Shown: piece by piece, positions 27,954-38,097 of the stretch
Layout: the number at the start of each line of letters is the position of its first letter
Numbering within the stretch: position 1 is the stretch's first letter
Program-made: the position numbers and the translations under genes
Origin: Desulfovirgula thermocuniculi DSM 16036
Lineage (GTDB): Bacteria; Bacillota; Desulfotomaculia; Desulfotomaculales; Desulfovirgulaceae
Reading direction: 5' to 3'
Assembly (NCBI RefSeq): GCF_000429345.1
Contig: NZ_AUBR01000012.1
Location: 1 to 64,000 of the forward strand
DNA: 64,000 nt
The notes under the pieces: generated by a model
Told to the model about the DNA's origin: nothing
What the model saw: only the letters and a program-made list of their open reading frames with translations
Databases searched by the model: none

Positions 27954-29870
27954 GTGGGGGTTGGTGATAAGCTTTCCTCCCTGCCCGACAGGCCGGGCGT
28001 CTACATCTTCCGGGACGAAAACGGAGAAGTAATTTACGTGGGCAAGGCCTCTTCCTTAAAGAACCGCGTGCGCTCCTATTTCCAGGCCAGCGCCGGCGCA
28101 AACCCCAAGGTGCGGGCGCTGGTCCGCCGGGCGGCGGATTTGGAGTACATCGTCACCGACAACGAGGTGGAGGCCCTGCTCCTGGAGTCAAACCTCATCA
28201 AGGAGCACCGCCCGCGCTACAACGTCTACCTGCGGGACGACAAGAGCTACCCCTACTTGAAGGTAACCCTGGCCGAGGACTTCCCCCGGGTTTTCATCAC
28301 CCGCCGCGTGGTAAGGGACGGCTCCCGCTACTTCGGCCCCTACACCGAGGCGGGGGCCGTGCGGGAGACCCTGGACGTGCTGCGCCGGCTTTTTCCCTTT
28401 CGCACCTGCGGGCAGAAGCTGGAGGAGGGCAGGCCGGCCAAGGGCCGCCCCTGCCTCAACTACCACATTAAGCGCTGCCCGGCGCCCTGCGCCGGGCTGA
28501 TAAGCAGGGAGGAGTACCGCGCCGTCATCCACCAGGTGTGCCTCTTTTTAGAGGGCAGGCAGGAGGATCTGGTAAAGGAGCTTACCCGGCGCATGAAGGA
28601 AGCCTCCCGGAAGCTGGAGTTTGAGCGGGCGGCAGAGTTGCGGGACCAGATTGCCGCCGTCAAGAGGGTGCTGGAAGGCCAGAAGGTGCTCTTTACCGAC
28701 GCCGGCGACCTGGACGTTCTGGCCTGCGCCCGGGGGGAAGGGCTTTCCCTGGTGCTGGTCCTCTTCGTGCGCCACGGCAAGCTCCTGGGAAAGGACCAGT
28801 TCTTCCTGGAGAGGACCGAAGGGGCGGGGGAGGCGGAGATCCTCACGGCCTTCCTCAAGCAGCACTACGCGCGGGCCGACTACATCCCCGCGGAGATCCT
28901 TTTGCCGGACGCCGAGGCCGAAGAGCTGCCCGCCGTGGAGGAGTGGCTCTCGCGCCTCAAAGGCTCGCGGGTGAAAATATCCCTGCCGCGCCGGGGGAAG
29001 AAAAAAGAGCTGGTGGAGATGGCCGCCGAGAACGCCCGCCTGGCCCTGGAGGAGGCCCGCGCCGGGGCGGAAATTTCGCGCCGCAGCGATGAAGCCCTGC
29101 AGGAGCTGGCCAAAGAGCTGGGCCTGCCCGGAGTGCCGCGCCGCCTGGAGTGCTTTGACGTTTCCCACATCCAGGGCGCGGAGACGGTGGCCTCCCTGGC
29201 CGTTTTTGAGGACGGCCGCCCCGCGCCGCACCAGTACCGGAGGTTTAAGATCCGCACGGCCCAAAACGACGATTACGCGGCCATTGAAGAGGCCGTTTCC
29301 CGCCGCTTCACCCGCTTTTTGGAGGAGCGGGAGCTGATCAACTCCGGCAGGCTCTCCACCCGGGAAGCCGGGTTTTACCGCCTGCCCGATCTGGTGGTGG
29401 TGGACGGCGGCAGGGGCCAGCTGGCCTGCGCGCGCAAAGCCATGGAAGAGCTGGGCTTCGGGCACATACCGGCTGTAGCCCTGGCCAAGGGGGAGGAGCT
29501 GGTTTACACGGCGGATGCCGCGGAGCCCCTCTCCCTTCCCCGGGACTCGGAAGCCTTAAAGCTGCTCCAGCGGCTAAGGGACGAGGCCCACCGCTTTGCC
29601 GTGACCTACCACCGCAAGCTGCGCCAAAAGCGCACCCTGCGCTCCGTGCTGGAGGAGGTCCCGGGGATCGGGCCCGCGCGCCGCCGCGCCCTCTTGAAGG
29701 CCTTCCCTTCCCTGGAGGCCATCGGCAGGGCCACGCCGGAAGAGCTGGCCGCCGTGCCGGGCATGAACCGCCGCGCGGCAGAGGAAGTTTACAGGTACTT
29801 TCACCCTGCGGAGGGAGAGGATGGCTTACAGGCTCCTGGCGGTGGACCTCGACGACACCCTCCTGGATAA
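27954..29870 (+). CDS. uvrC: Excinuclease ABC subunit C
   Basis: A 638-residue UvrC, the nuclease that cuts on both sides of the lesion. An N-terminal GIY-YIG domain (PGVYIFRDENGEVIYVGKASSLKNRV), a UVR domain (about 205-240), the RNase-H-like C-terminal nuclease (ECFDVSHIQGAETVAS, VVVDGGRGQL) and helix-hairpin-helix repeats (PGIGPARRRALLKAF, PGMNRRAAEEVY) are all present. Its last 50 nt overlap the next gene, an unusually long overlap. The uvrBAC genes form one tight operon. Confidence 0.96.
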   Translation: MGVGDKLSSLPDRPGVYIFRDENGEVIYVGKASSLKNRVRSYFQASAGANPKVRALVRRAADLEYIVTDNEVEALLLESNLIKEHRPRYNVYLRDDKSYPYLKVTLAEDFPRVFITRRVVRDGSRYFGPYTEAGAVRETLDVLRRLFPFRTCGQKLEEGRPAKGRPCLNYHIKRCPAPCAGLISREEYRAVIHQVCLFLEGRQEDLVKELTRRMKEASRKLEFERAAELRDQIAAVKRVLEGQKVLFTDAGDLDVLACARGEGLSLVLVLFVRHGKLLGKDQFFLERTEGAGEAEILTAFLKQHYARADYIPAEILLPDAEAEELPAVEEWLSRLKGSRVKISLPRRGKKKELVEMAAENARLALEEARAGAEISRRSDEALQELAKELGLPGVPRRLECFDVSHIQGAETVASLAVFEDGRPAPHQYRRFKIRTAQNDDYAAIEEAVSRRFTRFLEERELINSGRLSTREAGFYRLPDLVVVDGGRGQLACARKAMEELGFGHIPAVALAKGEELVYTADAAEPLSLPRDSEALKLLQRLRDEAHRFAVTYHRKLRQKRTLRSVLEEVPGIGPARRRALLKAFPSLEAIGRATPEELAAVPGMNRRAAEEVYRYFHPAEGEDGLQAPGGGPRRHPPG

Positions 29871-30642
29871 AAACCTGCGCGTGAGCGAGGGCAACCGGCG
29901 GGCGCTTTGGCTGGCCAAAGAGGCCGGCGTGGTGGTGACCCTGGCCACGGGGCGCATGTTCAGGGCCACCCTGCCCTTTGCGCGGGAGCTGGGCATAGAG
30001 GCCCCCCTCATCGTCTACCAGGGGGCCCTGGTGAAGCACGCCGTTACCGGCGAGGTGGTGGTCCACCGGCCCGTGCCCCTGGAAATTGCCTTAGACGTGG
30101 TGGAGCGGCTGGCAGGGAAGGGGTTTCACGTCAACGTCTACCTGGACGACTGCCTTTACGTGGAGAAGACCGGGCCGGAGAGCGCGCTGTACGAGTCCAT
30201 CTCCCGCGTGAGCGCCGTGGCGGTGGGCGAGCTGGTGCCCTTTTTGCGGGCGCGGGGGCAGGACCCCACCAAGGTGCTGGCCGTGGGGCGGGAGGAGGAC
30301 CTGGACCGGCTGGCGCATGAGATGCGGGCGCTTTACGGGGACAGCCTGCACATCACCAAGTCCAAGCCTTTTTTCCTGGAGTTTTCCCACCCCCTGGCCA
30401 ACAAGGGCCGGGCCCTGGCCGCCGTGGCGGCGTACTACGGCTTTGCGCCCCAGGAAGTCATTGCCGTGGGGGATGCCGAAAACGACCTGGAGATGATTGC
30501 CTGGGCAGGCCTGGGGGTGGCCGTGGCCAACGCCCGCCCGCAGGTGCGCGCGGCGGCCGATTACGTCACCGCTTCCCACGAGGAGGACGGCGTGGCGCGG
30601 GTGGTGGAAAAGTTCATCCTGGGCCGTGAGGGGGTGAGGTGA
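29821..30642 (+). CDS. Cof-type HAD-IIB family hydrolase
   Basis: A 273-residue haloacid dehalogenase-superfamily phosphatase. Motif I is DLDDTLLD (residues 8-15), motif II ATGRMF, and motifs III/IV are in KGRALAAVAAYYG and AVGDAENDLEMI. Members dephosphorylate sugar phosphates or similar metabolites; the substrate cannot be told from sequence. It begins inside the uvrC 3' end and is followed after 1 nt by a ROK kinase, so it opens a small sugar-metabolism run. Confidence 0.9.
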   Translation: MAYRLLAVDLDDTLLDKNLRVSEGNRRALWLAKEAGVVVTLATGRMFRATLPFARELGIEAPLIVYQGALVKHAVTGEVVVHRPVPLEIALDVVERLAGKGFHVNVYLDDCLYVEKTGPESALYESISRVSAVAVGELVPFLRARGQDPTKVLAVGREEDLDRLAHEMRALYGDSLHITKSKPFFLEFSHPLANKGRALAAVAAYYGFAPQEVIAVGDAENDLEMIAWAGLGVAVANARPQVRAAADYVTASHEEDGVARVVEKFILGREGVR

Positions 30643-30643
30643 G

Positions 30644-31633
30644 GTGCCGGTGGGAGGTTACGTGGCCGGCATCGACCTGGGAGGAACCAAGATTTACGCC
30701 GCCCTGGCCGACCTCGAGGGGCGGGTCATCAACGAGCTGAAGGTGCCCACCCCGGCCCGCGAAGGGTATGAGGCCGTCATCCGCCGCCTGGCCGCCGCCG
30801 TGGGCCAACTGCAGGAAGAGGCGGGCCTGCCCGGTCCCCCGCTGGCCCTGGGCGTGGGCGCCCCAGGGCCCCTTGACCCGGCCGCCGGCGTGGTCTACCA
30901 GGCGCCGAACCTGGGCTGGCGCGACGTCCCCTTAAAAGCAGATCTCGAGCGCCTGCTGGGCGTGCCCGTTTACCTGGACAACGACGCCAACCTGGCCGCC
31001 CTGGGGGAGCACCGCTACGGCGCCGGGCGCGGTGCGGCGCACATGGTCTACATTACCGTCAGCACGGGAGTGGGCGGCGGGCTGGTGCTGGGCGGTCGGC
31101 TGTATCGCGGGGCGACCGGCGGGGCGGGGGAAGTCGGCCACCTGGTGGTGGACCCCCGCGGGCCCCGGTGCGGCTGCGGCAGCTACGGCTGCCTGGAGGC
31201 CCTGGCCTCCGGCACGGCCATGGCCCGGGAGGCCCGCCGGCTGGTGGCCGCAGGGCGGGGCCGGGCCATCCTGGAGGCGGCCGGCGGGGACCCCGCGTCC
31301 ATCACCTCGGAGGCGGTGGCCCGGGCCGCGGCGGCGGGGGACGAGGAGGCCCGCGCCATCATTGCCGCCGCGGGGCGCGCCTTGGGCATCGGCATGGCCG
31401 GTATCTTAAACCTCCTCAACCCCGCGGTGGTGGTGCTGGGAGGCGGAGCCATGCGGGCGGGCACGCTCTTCTGGGAGGCCATGGAGGAGGAGTTGGCCCG
31501 GCGGGCCCTGGAGGCCAGCCGCCGGGCGGCGCGCATCGTGCCCGCCGCCCTGGGGGAGCGCTCCGGGGTGCTGGGGGCGCTGGCCCTGGCCGCAGGCGGC
31601 GCGCGGGGCGAGCCGCCGTATAGTGAGCCGTAA
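30644..31633 (+). CDS. ROK family sugar kinase (glucokinase-like)
   Basis: A 329-residue ROK protein. The ATP-binding AGIDLGGTKIYAALAD motif begins near residue 8, the catalytic aspartate is in VYLDNDANLAALGEH, and the zinc site is CGCGSYGCLEALASG after GEVGHLVVD. It lacks an N-terminal HTH, so it is an enzyme rather than a ROK repressor. Glucokinase is the commonest activity. Neighbouring genes for a debranching enzyme and PGI/PMI fit a route from glycogen-derived glucose to fructose-6-phosphate. GTG 30650 is an alternative start. Confidence 0.9.
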   Translation: MPVGGYVAGIDLGGTKIYAALADLEGRVINELKVPTPAREGYEAVIRRLAAAVGQLQEEAGLPGPPLALGVGAPGPLDPAAGVVYQAPNLGWRDVPLKADLERLLGVPVYLDNDANLAALGEHRYGAGRGAAHMVYITVSTGVGGGLVLGGRLYRGATGGAGEVGHLVVDPRGPRCGCGSYGCLEALASGTAMAREARRLVAAGRGRAILEAAGGDPASITSEAVARAAAAGDEEARAIIAAAGRALGIGMAGILNLLNPAVVVLGGGAMRAGTLFWEAMEEELARRALEASRRAARIVPAALGERSGVLGALALAAGGARGEPPYSEP

Positions 31634-31693
31634 TGCCGTTTATCCTAATGCACGGCCCACCTTTGGGGGTGGACGTTCGCGGGGCGCCTTTGC

Positions 31694-33766
31694 GTGCCGC
31701 AGGCGCGCGGGGCGGCGGTGGCGGCGCCCGGCGGTGCGGCGGCAGGCGGCCCGCAGCGCGAGATTCTTTGCCGTTGGGCGGTCGAGGGGGAGGGGTACCC
31801 TTTGCGCTTTGGGAAGGCCTACTGGCGGGATTTTGCCCGGGGCACGGAAAGGGAGTGGCTGGTGACCAACGGCCTGGGGGGCTACGCCTCCTCCACCCTC
31901 ATCGGCGCCAATACCCGCAGGTACCACGGCCTCCTGGTGGCCGCGCTCTTGCCGCCGGTGCGGCGCACCCTGTACCTGGCCAAGCTGGACGAGAGGGTGG
32001 AAACGCCGGAGCGCACCTACATCCTGGCGGCCAACCAGACGGTGGGCGGTCCGGCGGAGGGCGGCTACATCCACCTGCAGCAGGTGCGCTTTAACCCGTT
32101 CCCCACTTTTATCTATTCCTTTGGGGACATCACCCTTAGAAAGACCGTGTTCATGATTTACGGGGAAAACACCACGGTGGTTTTATACCGCCTGCACAAC
32201 GGGGCCGCCCCGGCAGTTCTCCGCTTAACGCCCCTGGTCAACTGCCGGGACTTTCACTGGACCACCCGCCGCGGCCAGGTGGACTTTCACGTGCGGCCCG
32301 CCGGACGCGGGGTGGTGGAGGTGAGGCCCTCCGGGGAGGAGCCTCCCCTGCGCCTGGCCTGCAGCGCCGGGAGGTTTGCCGTGCGCGGCGACTGGTACTA
32401 CGGGCTCTACTACGCGGAAGAAGCCCGCCGGGGCTTTGAGGCCGCCGAGGACCACTTCCTCCCCGGGGACTTCGTGGTGGAGGCCGGGCCGGAGGAAGAG
32501 CTGGCCGTTACCTTCCTGGCCACCGTGGAGGAAGTCTTTTCCCTGGAGGGAGAGGCCCTCCTGCAGTGCGAACTGCGGCGGCAGCAGGAGCTGCTGGAGC
32601 GGGCGGGGTACAAGAGCCCCCTTGCCCGCCGGCTGGTGCTGGCGGCCGACGCCTTCATTGCCGCGCGTCGCTCCACCGGGGGCAAGACCGTTATTGCCGG
32701 GTACCACTGGTTCAACGACTGGGGCCGCGACGCCATGATTGCCCTGCCCGGCCTTACCCTGGTCACCCGCCGCTTTGACGACGCCCGCGCCGTGCTGTTG
32801 ACCTTTGCGCGCCACGCCAAGGACGGGCTTTTGCCCAATATGTTTACCGACGGGGAAGAAATACTCTATAACACGGTGGACGCTTCCCTCTGGTTTTTCT
32901 GGGCGGCGTGGAAGTACCTGCGGTACACCGGGGACGAGGAGTTCGTGCGCCGCGAGCTTTTCCCCGTGATGGAGGAAATCGCCGGGCGGTACATAGAAGG
33001 CACCCACTTTGACATTAAGGTGGACGGGGACGGCCTGCTCTCCGCCGGCTCCGGCGAGACGCAGCTTACCTGGATGGACGCCAAGGTGGACGGCTGGGTG
33101 GTCACGCCGCGCCACGGCAAGGCGGTGGAGGTGAACGCCCTGTGGTACAACGCCCTGGGGGTGCTGGGGGAGCTGGCCGGGCGCTTCGGCAAAAAATTTC
33201 CCTACGGGGAACTCATGGCCAGGCAGAAGGAGAGCTTTTTGCGGGAATTCTGGTACGAAGAGGGCGGCTATTTTTACGACGTCGTCGGCCCCCAGGGCAA
33301 GGATAGCGCTTTACGCCCCAACCAGGTCATCGCCCTCTCCCTGCCCTACTCCATGGTGGACGCGTGGAGGGGGCGCCGGGCGCTGCGCCGCGTCTGGCAG
33401 GAGCTCTACGCCACCTACGGCCTGCGCACCCTTTCCCCGGCGCACCCCGCCTACCGGGGCGTTTACGGCGGCGACCGCCGGCAGCGGGACGGCGCCTACC
33501 ACCAGGGGACGGTGTGGAGCTGGCTCATCGGGCCTTTTGTCACCGCCTGGCGCCGGGTGCACAACTACTCCCCGGCCAGCCGCCTGCAGGCGGCCCGCCT
33601 GCTCTCCCCCTTTACGGACCACCTGCGGGAGTACGGGGTAGGCTACATCGGGGAGATCTTTGACGGCGACGAGCCACTTTTCCCTCGGGGGTGCATTGCC
33701 CAGGCCTGGGGGGTGGCGGAAGTGCTGCGCGCCTACGTGGAAGAAGTGCTGGAAAAGAGGCCGTGA
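31694..33766 (+). CDS. Glycogen debranching enzyme (amylo-alpha-1,6-glucosidase family)
   Basis: A 690-residue protein. The N-terminal domain (about 35-300: EREWLVTNGLGGYASSTLIGANTRRYHGLL) is the GDE_N type, and the C-terminal (alpha/alpha)6 glucosidase domain carries YHWFNDWGRDAMIALPGLTLVT, LPNMFTDG, SGETQLTWMDAKVDG and HQGTVWSWLIGPFV, with the catalytic acids expected in the WGRD and TWMDAK segments. It hydrolyses alpha-1,6 branch stubs in glycogen-like polymer. The first ~25 residues are Ala/Gly-rich and the GTG start may be too early. No glycogen synthase or phosphorylase is in the window. Confidence 0.9.
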   Translation: MPQARGAAVAAPGGAAAGGPQREILCRWAVEGEGYPLRFGKAYWRDFARGTEREWLVTNGLGGYASSTLIGANTRRYHGLLVAALLPPVRRTLYLAKLDERVETPERTYILAANQTVGGPAEGGYIHLQQVRFNPFPTFIYSFGDITLRKTVFMIYGENTTVVLYRLHNGAAPAVLRLTPLVNCRDFHWTTRRGQVDFHVRPAGRGVVEVRPSGEEPPLRLACSAGRFAVRGDWYYGLYYAEEARRGFEAAEDHFLPGDFVVEAGPEEELAVTFLATVEEVFSLEGEALLQCELRRQQELLERAGYKSPLARRLVLAADAFIAARRSTGGKTVIAGYHWFNDWGRDAMIALPGLTLVTRRFDDARAVLLTFARHAKDGLLPNMFTDGEEILYNTVDASLWFFWAAWKYLRYTGDEEFVRRELFPVMEEIAGRYIEGTHFDIKVDGDGLLSAGSGETQLTWMDAKVDGWVVTPRHGKAVEVNALWYNALGVLGELAGRFGKKFPYGELMARQKESFLREFWYEEGGYFYDVVGPQGKDSALRPNQVIALSLPYSMVDAWRGRRALRRVWQELYATYGLRTLSPAHPAYRGVYGGDRRQRDGAYHQGTVWSWLIGPFVTAWRRVHNYSPASRLQAARLLSPFTDHLREYGVGYIGEIFDGDEPLFPRGCIAQAWGVAEVLRAYVEEVLEKRP

Positions 33767-33783
33767 AGGGAGGATGGGGACCC

Positions 33784-34851
33784 TTGGAAAAGAATATACT
33801 CGATAACCCGCAGGCCATGCGCGAGGCCGACACCACGGGCATGTTGGAGGCCCTCTGGGAGCTGCCCGAGCAGTGCGCGCGCGCCTGGGAGCTGGGCCTG
33901 GCGGCAGGCGTTCCCTTTATGGGGGAGGTGCGCCACGTGCTGGTCACCGGCCTGGGCGGCTCGGCCATCGGCGGGGACTTCCTGCGGGTTTACGCCGCGA
34001 AGGCGTCTTTTGTGCCGGTGGTGGTGAACCGGGACTACGTGCTGCCCGCGTTTACCGGCCCGCACACCCTCGTCTTTGCGGTGAGCTACTCGGGCAATAC
34101 CGAGGAGACCTTGAGCGCCTACCGCGAGGCGCGGCAGAAGGGGGCCACCGTTGTTGCCGTGACCAGCGGCGGCAGGCTGGCGGAGGTGGCTTCCCAGGAG
34201 AACGTGCCGCTCATCAGGGTGCCCGGCGGGCTGGCGCCGCGCGCGGCCACCGGTTACCTTTTCCTCCCCACCCTGGCCGTGATGCAGCGCATGGGCCTGG
34301 TGCCGGACGCGGGGGGCGAGGTGGCCGAGCTGGTGGAGGTGCTGCGCGCCCTGCGGGAGGAGCTGGGGCCGCAGGTCCCCCGGGAGGAGAACCCGGCCAA
34401 GAGGCTGGCGGCAAACATGCACGGGCGCATCCCCGTCATCTGGGGCGCCAGCGGGACTTCGGAGGTGGCGGCCCAGAGGTGGAAGGGGCAGATCAACGAG
34501 AATGCCAAGGCCCCGGCTTACTGGAACGTTTTCCCCGAGCTAAACCACAACGAGCTGGTCGGCTTTGAGCACCCGGCGGAGCTGCTCGCGCAGCTCTACG
34601 TGGTCATGCTGCGGGACCCGCAGGACCACCCGCGGGTGCAGAAGAGGTTTGCCCTCACGCGCGAGATCGTGGAAAAGGCGGTGGCCGGCATGGCCGAGGT
34701 GGAGGCGCGTGGGCAGGGGCTGCTGGCGCGCATGTACTCCCTGGTCTACGTGGGGGACTATGCCAGCGTTTACCTGGCCCTGCTTTACGGCGTGGACCCC
34801 GGCCCGGTGAAGGTCATCGACCAGCTGAAAGCCCGCCTGGCCCGGGAGTGA
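33784..34851 (+). CDS. Bifunctional phosphoglucose/phosphomannose isomerase
   Basis: A 355-residue SIS-domain isomerase of the short PGI/PMI family found in archaea and some bacteria. Recognisable parts are [15 protein letters not shown], the [18 protein letters not shown] phosphate-binding motif, and [14 protein letters not shown] with a catalytic histidine. It converts glucose-6-P or mannose-6-P to fructose-6-P, feeding the glycolytic genes at 40.9 kb. TTG 33784 is the start: it follows GGGAGGATGGGG and matches the family N terminus ([15 protein letters not shown]). Its stop overlaps rapZ. Confidence 0.92.
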   Translation: MEKNILDNPQAMREADTTGMLEALWELPEQCARAWELGLAAGVPFMGEVRHVLVTGLGGSAIGGDFLRVYAAKASFVPVVVNRDYVLPAFTGPHTLVFAVSYSGNTEETLSAYREARQKGATVVAVTSGGRLAEVASQENVPLIRVPGGLAPRAATGYLFLPTLAVMQRMGLVPDAGGEVAELVEVLRALREELGPQVPREENPAKRLAANMHGRIPVIWGASGTSEVAAQRWKGQINENAKAPAYWNVFPELNHNELVGFEHPAELLAQLYVVMLRDPQDHPRVQKRFALTREIVEKAVAGMAEVEARGQGLLARMYSLVYVGDYASVYLALLYGVDPGPVKVIDQLKARLARE

Positions 34852-35714
34852 AAAACATGCGCCTGGTTATCGTTACCGGCCTCTCGGGGGCCGGTAAAAC
34901 CCAGGCCCTGCGCATCTTAGAGGACCTGGGTTTCTTTTGCGTGGACAACCTCCCCCCCACGCTCATTCCCAAGTTCCTGGAGCTCTGTTCACAGTCCTCC
35001 CGGGAGATTAATAAAATAGCAGTGGTGGTGGATATCCGGGGAGGGGAGTTTTTCGACGCCCTCTTTGAGGTGCTGGCCGACCTGGAGCAGGAGGGGCTGC
35101 GCTACGAGATCCTCTTTCTGGAGACGTCCGATGCCACGCTGGTGCGCCGGTACAAGGAGTCCCGGCGCGCCCACCCTTTGAGCGTGGACGGCGAGATCCT
35201 GCAGAGCATCCAGCGGGAGAGGGAAAGGCTCAGGGAGCTGAAAGGGCGGGCGCACAAGATCATCGATACCTCCGAGATGACCCCTCAACAGCTAAAAGAA
35301 GAACTAACTGGCCTGTTCGGCGAGCAGGCGGTGGGGGCGCCGCTCAGGGTGACCGTGGTTTCCTTCGGCTACAAGTACGGCATCCCCCTGGACAGCGACC
35401 TGGTATTTGACGTGCGCTTTTTGCCCAACCCCCACTACGACCCGGCCTTGCGCCCCTTAACGGGCAACGACCCCCAGGTGCAGGAGTACGTCTGCCAGGC
35501 CCCTCTGGGGCGGGAATTTGTGGGGCGCTTCCTGGACTTCATCGATTACCTCATCCCCCACTACGTGCGTGAGGGAAAGGCCACCCTCACCATTGCCATC
35601 GGCTGCACCGGGGGGCAGCACCGCTCCGTGGTGCTGGCCAATCTTCTCGGGGAGCACCTGGCCGCCCAGGGGTACCGGGTGGCCGTGCGCCACCGGGACA
35701 TCAGCCGGAAATGA
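34848..35714 (+). CDS. rapZ: RapZ (YvcJ) RNase adapter / nucleotide-binding protein
   Basis: A 288-residue RapZ/YvcJ protein. Walker A is [13 protein letters not shown] near the start, [15 protein letters not shown] follows, and the C-terminal domain has [23 protein letters not shown] and [15 protein letters not shown]. In enteric bacteria RapZ senses glucosamine-6-P; in Bacillota YvcJ is a GTPase linked to competence. It overlaps the isomerase gene by 4 nt and stands at the head of the conserved rapZ-yvcK-whiA trio. Confidence 0.95.
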   Translation: MKNMRLVIVTGLSGAGKTQALRILEDLGFFCVDNLPPTLIPKFLELCSQSSREINKIAVVVDIRGGEFFDALFEVLADLEQEGLRYEILFLETSDATLVRRYKESRRAHPLSVDGEILQSIQRERERLRELKGRAHKIIDTSEMTPQQLKEELTGLFGEQAVGAPLRVTVVSFGYKYGIPLDSDLVFDVRFLPNPHYDPALRPLTGNDPQVQEYVCQAPLGREFVGRFLDFIDYLIPHYVREGKATLTIAIGCTGGQHRSVVLANLLGEHLAAQGYRVAVRHRDISRK

Positions 35715-35727
35715 GGGGTGAGAGGTA

Positions 35728-37035
35728 GTGCGCTGGCTGAAGTGGCTCTACCCCGGGTTAAACTTCAAGCGCTGGCTGCTCCTGGCCTTTGCCGGCCTGC
35801 TCCTGGCCGCCGCCGGCATCGGGCTCTTGAGCCAGCTCCTCCCCTTCGAGTACCAGGTGGTCTTGCGCGTCTGGTGCCGCGAGCTTTTCGGGCCCGGGCG
35901 GGCCTTCCTGGGCGGCACCCTCTTCCTCCTGCTGGGCCTGCCCGCCCTGGTGTACGGCATCCTGCGGGCCTTCCGCTCGGTGGTGGACGCGCTGGTGCCG
36001 GAAAAGTCCTGCAACCTGGCCGACATCCTCTACGCCCGGGGGTATTTGCGCCGCGGGCCGCGCATTGTGGTCATCGGCGGGGGGACGGGCCTGGCGGTGC
36101 TCTTGAAGGGGCTGAAGCGCTACACCAGCAACATCACGGCCATTGTCACCGTGGCGGACGACGGGGGGAGTTCCGGGAGGCTGCGGGGAGAGCTGGGGAT
36201 GCTGCCCCCCGGGGATATCCGCAACTGCCTGGTGGCCCTGGCGGACAAGGAATCGCTCATGGAGGAGCTTTTGCAGTACCGCTTTAAGGCCGGGGACCTG
36301 GCCGGGCACAACCTGGGCAACCTCCTCCTGGCCGCCTTAAACGACATGGTGGGGGGCTTCCGGGAGGCCGTGCAGGCCCTGAGCAGGGTGCTGGCCGTGC
36401 GGGGCCAGGTGCTGCCGGTGACCCTGGACAACGTGGTGCTGGGGGCGGAGCTTGCCGACGGCACCCTGGTGTGCGGGGAGTCGGCCATACCCCGGTACAA
36501 GAAGGGGATCAAGAGGGTCTTCCTCATCCCCGGCGACTGCTCCCCCCTGCCTGAAGCGCTGCGGGCCATTGCCGAGGCCGACGCGGTGGTGCTGGGGCCG
36601 GGCAGCCTCTACACCAGCGTGCTGCCCAACCTCCTGGTGAGGGGCATTGCCGAGGCGCTGGCCCGCTGCCGCGCGGTGCGCGTGTACGTGTGCAACATCA
36701 TGACCCAGCCGGGGGAAACCGACGGCTACACCGCCGCCGACCACCTGCAGGCCATCTTCGCGCACGCCGGTCCGCTGGTGGACATCGTCGTCGTCAACCA
36801 GGGGGAGGTCCCGCCCCGCTTAAAGGCCCGCTACCGCCGGGAGGGGGCGGTGCCCGTGGTGGCGGACGTGCCCAGGCTGCGCCAGCTCGGCGTGGAGGTG
36901 GTGGGCGCGGATCTCGTGCACCACGAGGGGAACGTTGTCCGCCACCACCCCGACAGGCTCGCCCGGCTCGTGCTGGAGCTGGCCCTGCGTTCCGGTAACT
37001 CGCTGCCCCTGCCACAGGCGAGCAGGGGACTCTAG
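35728..37035 (+). CDS. yvcK: YvcK/GlmR gluconeogenesis factor with N-terminal membrane helices
   Basis: A 435-residue protein. Two hydrophobic helices (about 15-40 and 50-75) precede a CofD/YvcK domain with VVIGGGTGLAVLLKGLK (near 115-130), VADDGGSSGRLRGELGMLPPGDIRNCL and GHNLGNLLLAAL. YvcK/GlmR binds UDP-GlcNAc and stimulates GlmS, directing carbon to peptidoglycan during gluconeogenic growth. The B. subtilis protein lacks the membrane helices; their presence here is typical of clostridial relatives. rapZ lies 13 nt upstream and whiA 57 nt downstream. Confidence 0.94.
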   Translation: MRWLKWLYPGLNFKRWLLLAFAGLLLAAAGIGLLSQLLPFEYQVVLRVWCRELFGPGRAFLGGTLFLLLGLPALVYGILRAFRSVVDALVPEKSCNLADILYARGYLRRGPRIVVIGGGTGLAVLLKGLKRYTSNITAIVTVADDGGSSGRLRGELGMLPPGDIRNCLVALADKESLMEELLQYRFKAGDLAGHNLGNLLLAALNDMVGGFREAVQALSRVLAVRGQVLPVTLDNVVLGAELADGTLVCGESAIPRYKKGIKRVFLIPGDCSPLPEALRAIAEADAVVLGPGSLYTSVLPNLLVRGIAEALARCRAVRVYVCNIMTQPGETDGYTAADHLQAIFAHAGPLVDIVVVNQGEVPPRLKARYRREGAVPVVADVPRLRQLGVEVVGADLVHHEGNVVRHHPDRLARLVLELALRSGNSLPLPQASRGL

Positions 37036-37092
37036 GCGCCGCGCCGGGTGAAGTGCCCGGCGGCTGGCGCTGTTTTAAGGGCGGTGAGCGGC

Positions 37093-38097
37093 ATGTCTTT
37101 TTCTTCCCTGACCAAAAACGAGCTTGCCCGGGTGGCGGGAAAAGAGAGGTGCTGCCGCCTGGCCGAGCTGGCGGCGCTGGTGCGCATCGGCGGCAGCCTG
37201 CACCTGGAGGCCGGGCAGGGAAAGCTCCTGGTGGAAACGGAAAGCGCCGCCGTAGCCCGCAAGCTTTTCTCCCTCTTCAAGGATTGCTGCGGGCTGCACG
37301 GCGAGGTGGCGGTGCTGCGCCACCGCACGCTGCGCAAGAACAACCGCTACCAGGTCCAGGTCCGGTCGCCGCGCGGCGTAAAGGAAATCCTCAGCCTGCT
37401 GGGCCTGGTGGACGGGCGGGGCAACCTCACGGAGGGCGTCCCCCGGGGGCTGGTGCGTCGAGACTGCTGCCGGCGGGCGTACCTCCGGGGTGCCTTTCTG
37501 GGAGGGGGCTCGGTGAGCGATCCCGGCGGGGCCTACCACCTGGAAGTGGTGGCCGGGGACCTTACGCACGCGCGGGGCGTCTGCCGCCTCATGCGGCGCT
37601 TCGGCCTGAAGGCGGGCATCAGCCGGCGCAAAGGCCGCCACGTGGTCTACTTAAAGGACGGCGGCAGCATTGCCGACCTGCTCCGCATCACGGGGGCCCA
37701 CGGGGCCCTGCTGGAGTTTGAGAACCGGCGCGTGTACAAGGACATGCGCAACCGGGTCAACCGCCTGGTGAACTGCGAGACGGCCAACCTGAATAAGACG
37801 GTCAACGCCGCCCTGCGGCAATTGGAGAACATCCGCTTCCTGGCCGCCGCGCTGGGGCTGGACAGGCTCCCCCCGGCCCTGCGCCAGGTGGCCGAGGCGC
37901 GCCTGCGCCACCCCGATGCCAGCCTGCGGGAGCTGGGGGAGATGCTGGAGCCCCGCGCCAGCAAGTCGGCCGTAAACCACCGCCTGCGCAGGCTGGACGA
38001 GCTGGCCAGAAAACTCCGGGAGACGGCGGGTGAGCTAAGGGATGGAAGAAAAGAGGATGCGGCGCATAACGCGGCACCGGGTGCCCCCGGGCCGTAA
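37093..38097 (+). CDS. whiA: Sporulation/division regulator WhiA
   Basis: A 334-residue WhiA. The N-terminal two thirds have the degenerate LAGLIDADG homing-endonuclease fold (CCRRAYLRGAFLGGGSVSDPGGAYHLEVV), and the C-terminal part is a sigma-like helix-turn-helix (LRELGEMLEPRASKSAVNHRLRRL). It binds DNA and influences chromosome segregation and division; in streptomycetes it is a sporulation regulator. ATG 37093 is used because it fits the family N terminus (FSSLTKNELARV). Its 3' end overlaps the next gene by 56 nt. Confidence 0.95.
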   Translation: MSFSSLTKNELARVAGKERCCRLAELAALVRIGGSLHLEAGQGKLLVETESAAVARKLFSLFKDCCGLHGEVAVLRHRTLRKNNRYQVQVRSPRGVKEILSLLGLVDGRGNLTEGVPRGLVRRDCCRRAYLRGAFLGGGSVSDPGGAYHLEVVAGDLTHARGVCRLMRRFGLKAGISRRKGRHVVYLKDGGSIADLLRITGAHGALLEFENRRVYKDMRNRVNRLVNCETANLNKTVNAALRQLENIRFLAAALGLDRLPPALRQVAEARLRHPDASLRELGEMLEPRASKSAVNHRLRRLDELARKLRETAGELRDGRKEDAAHNAAPGAPGP

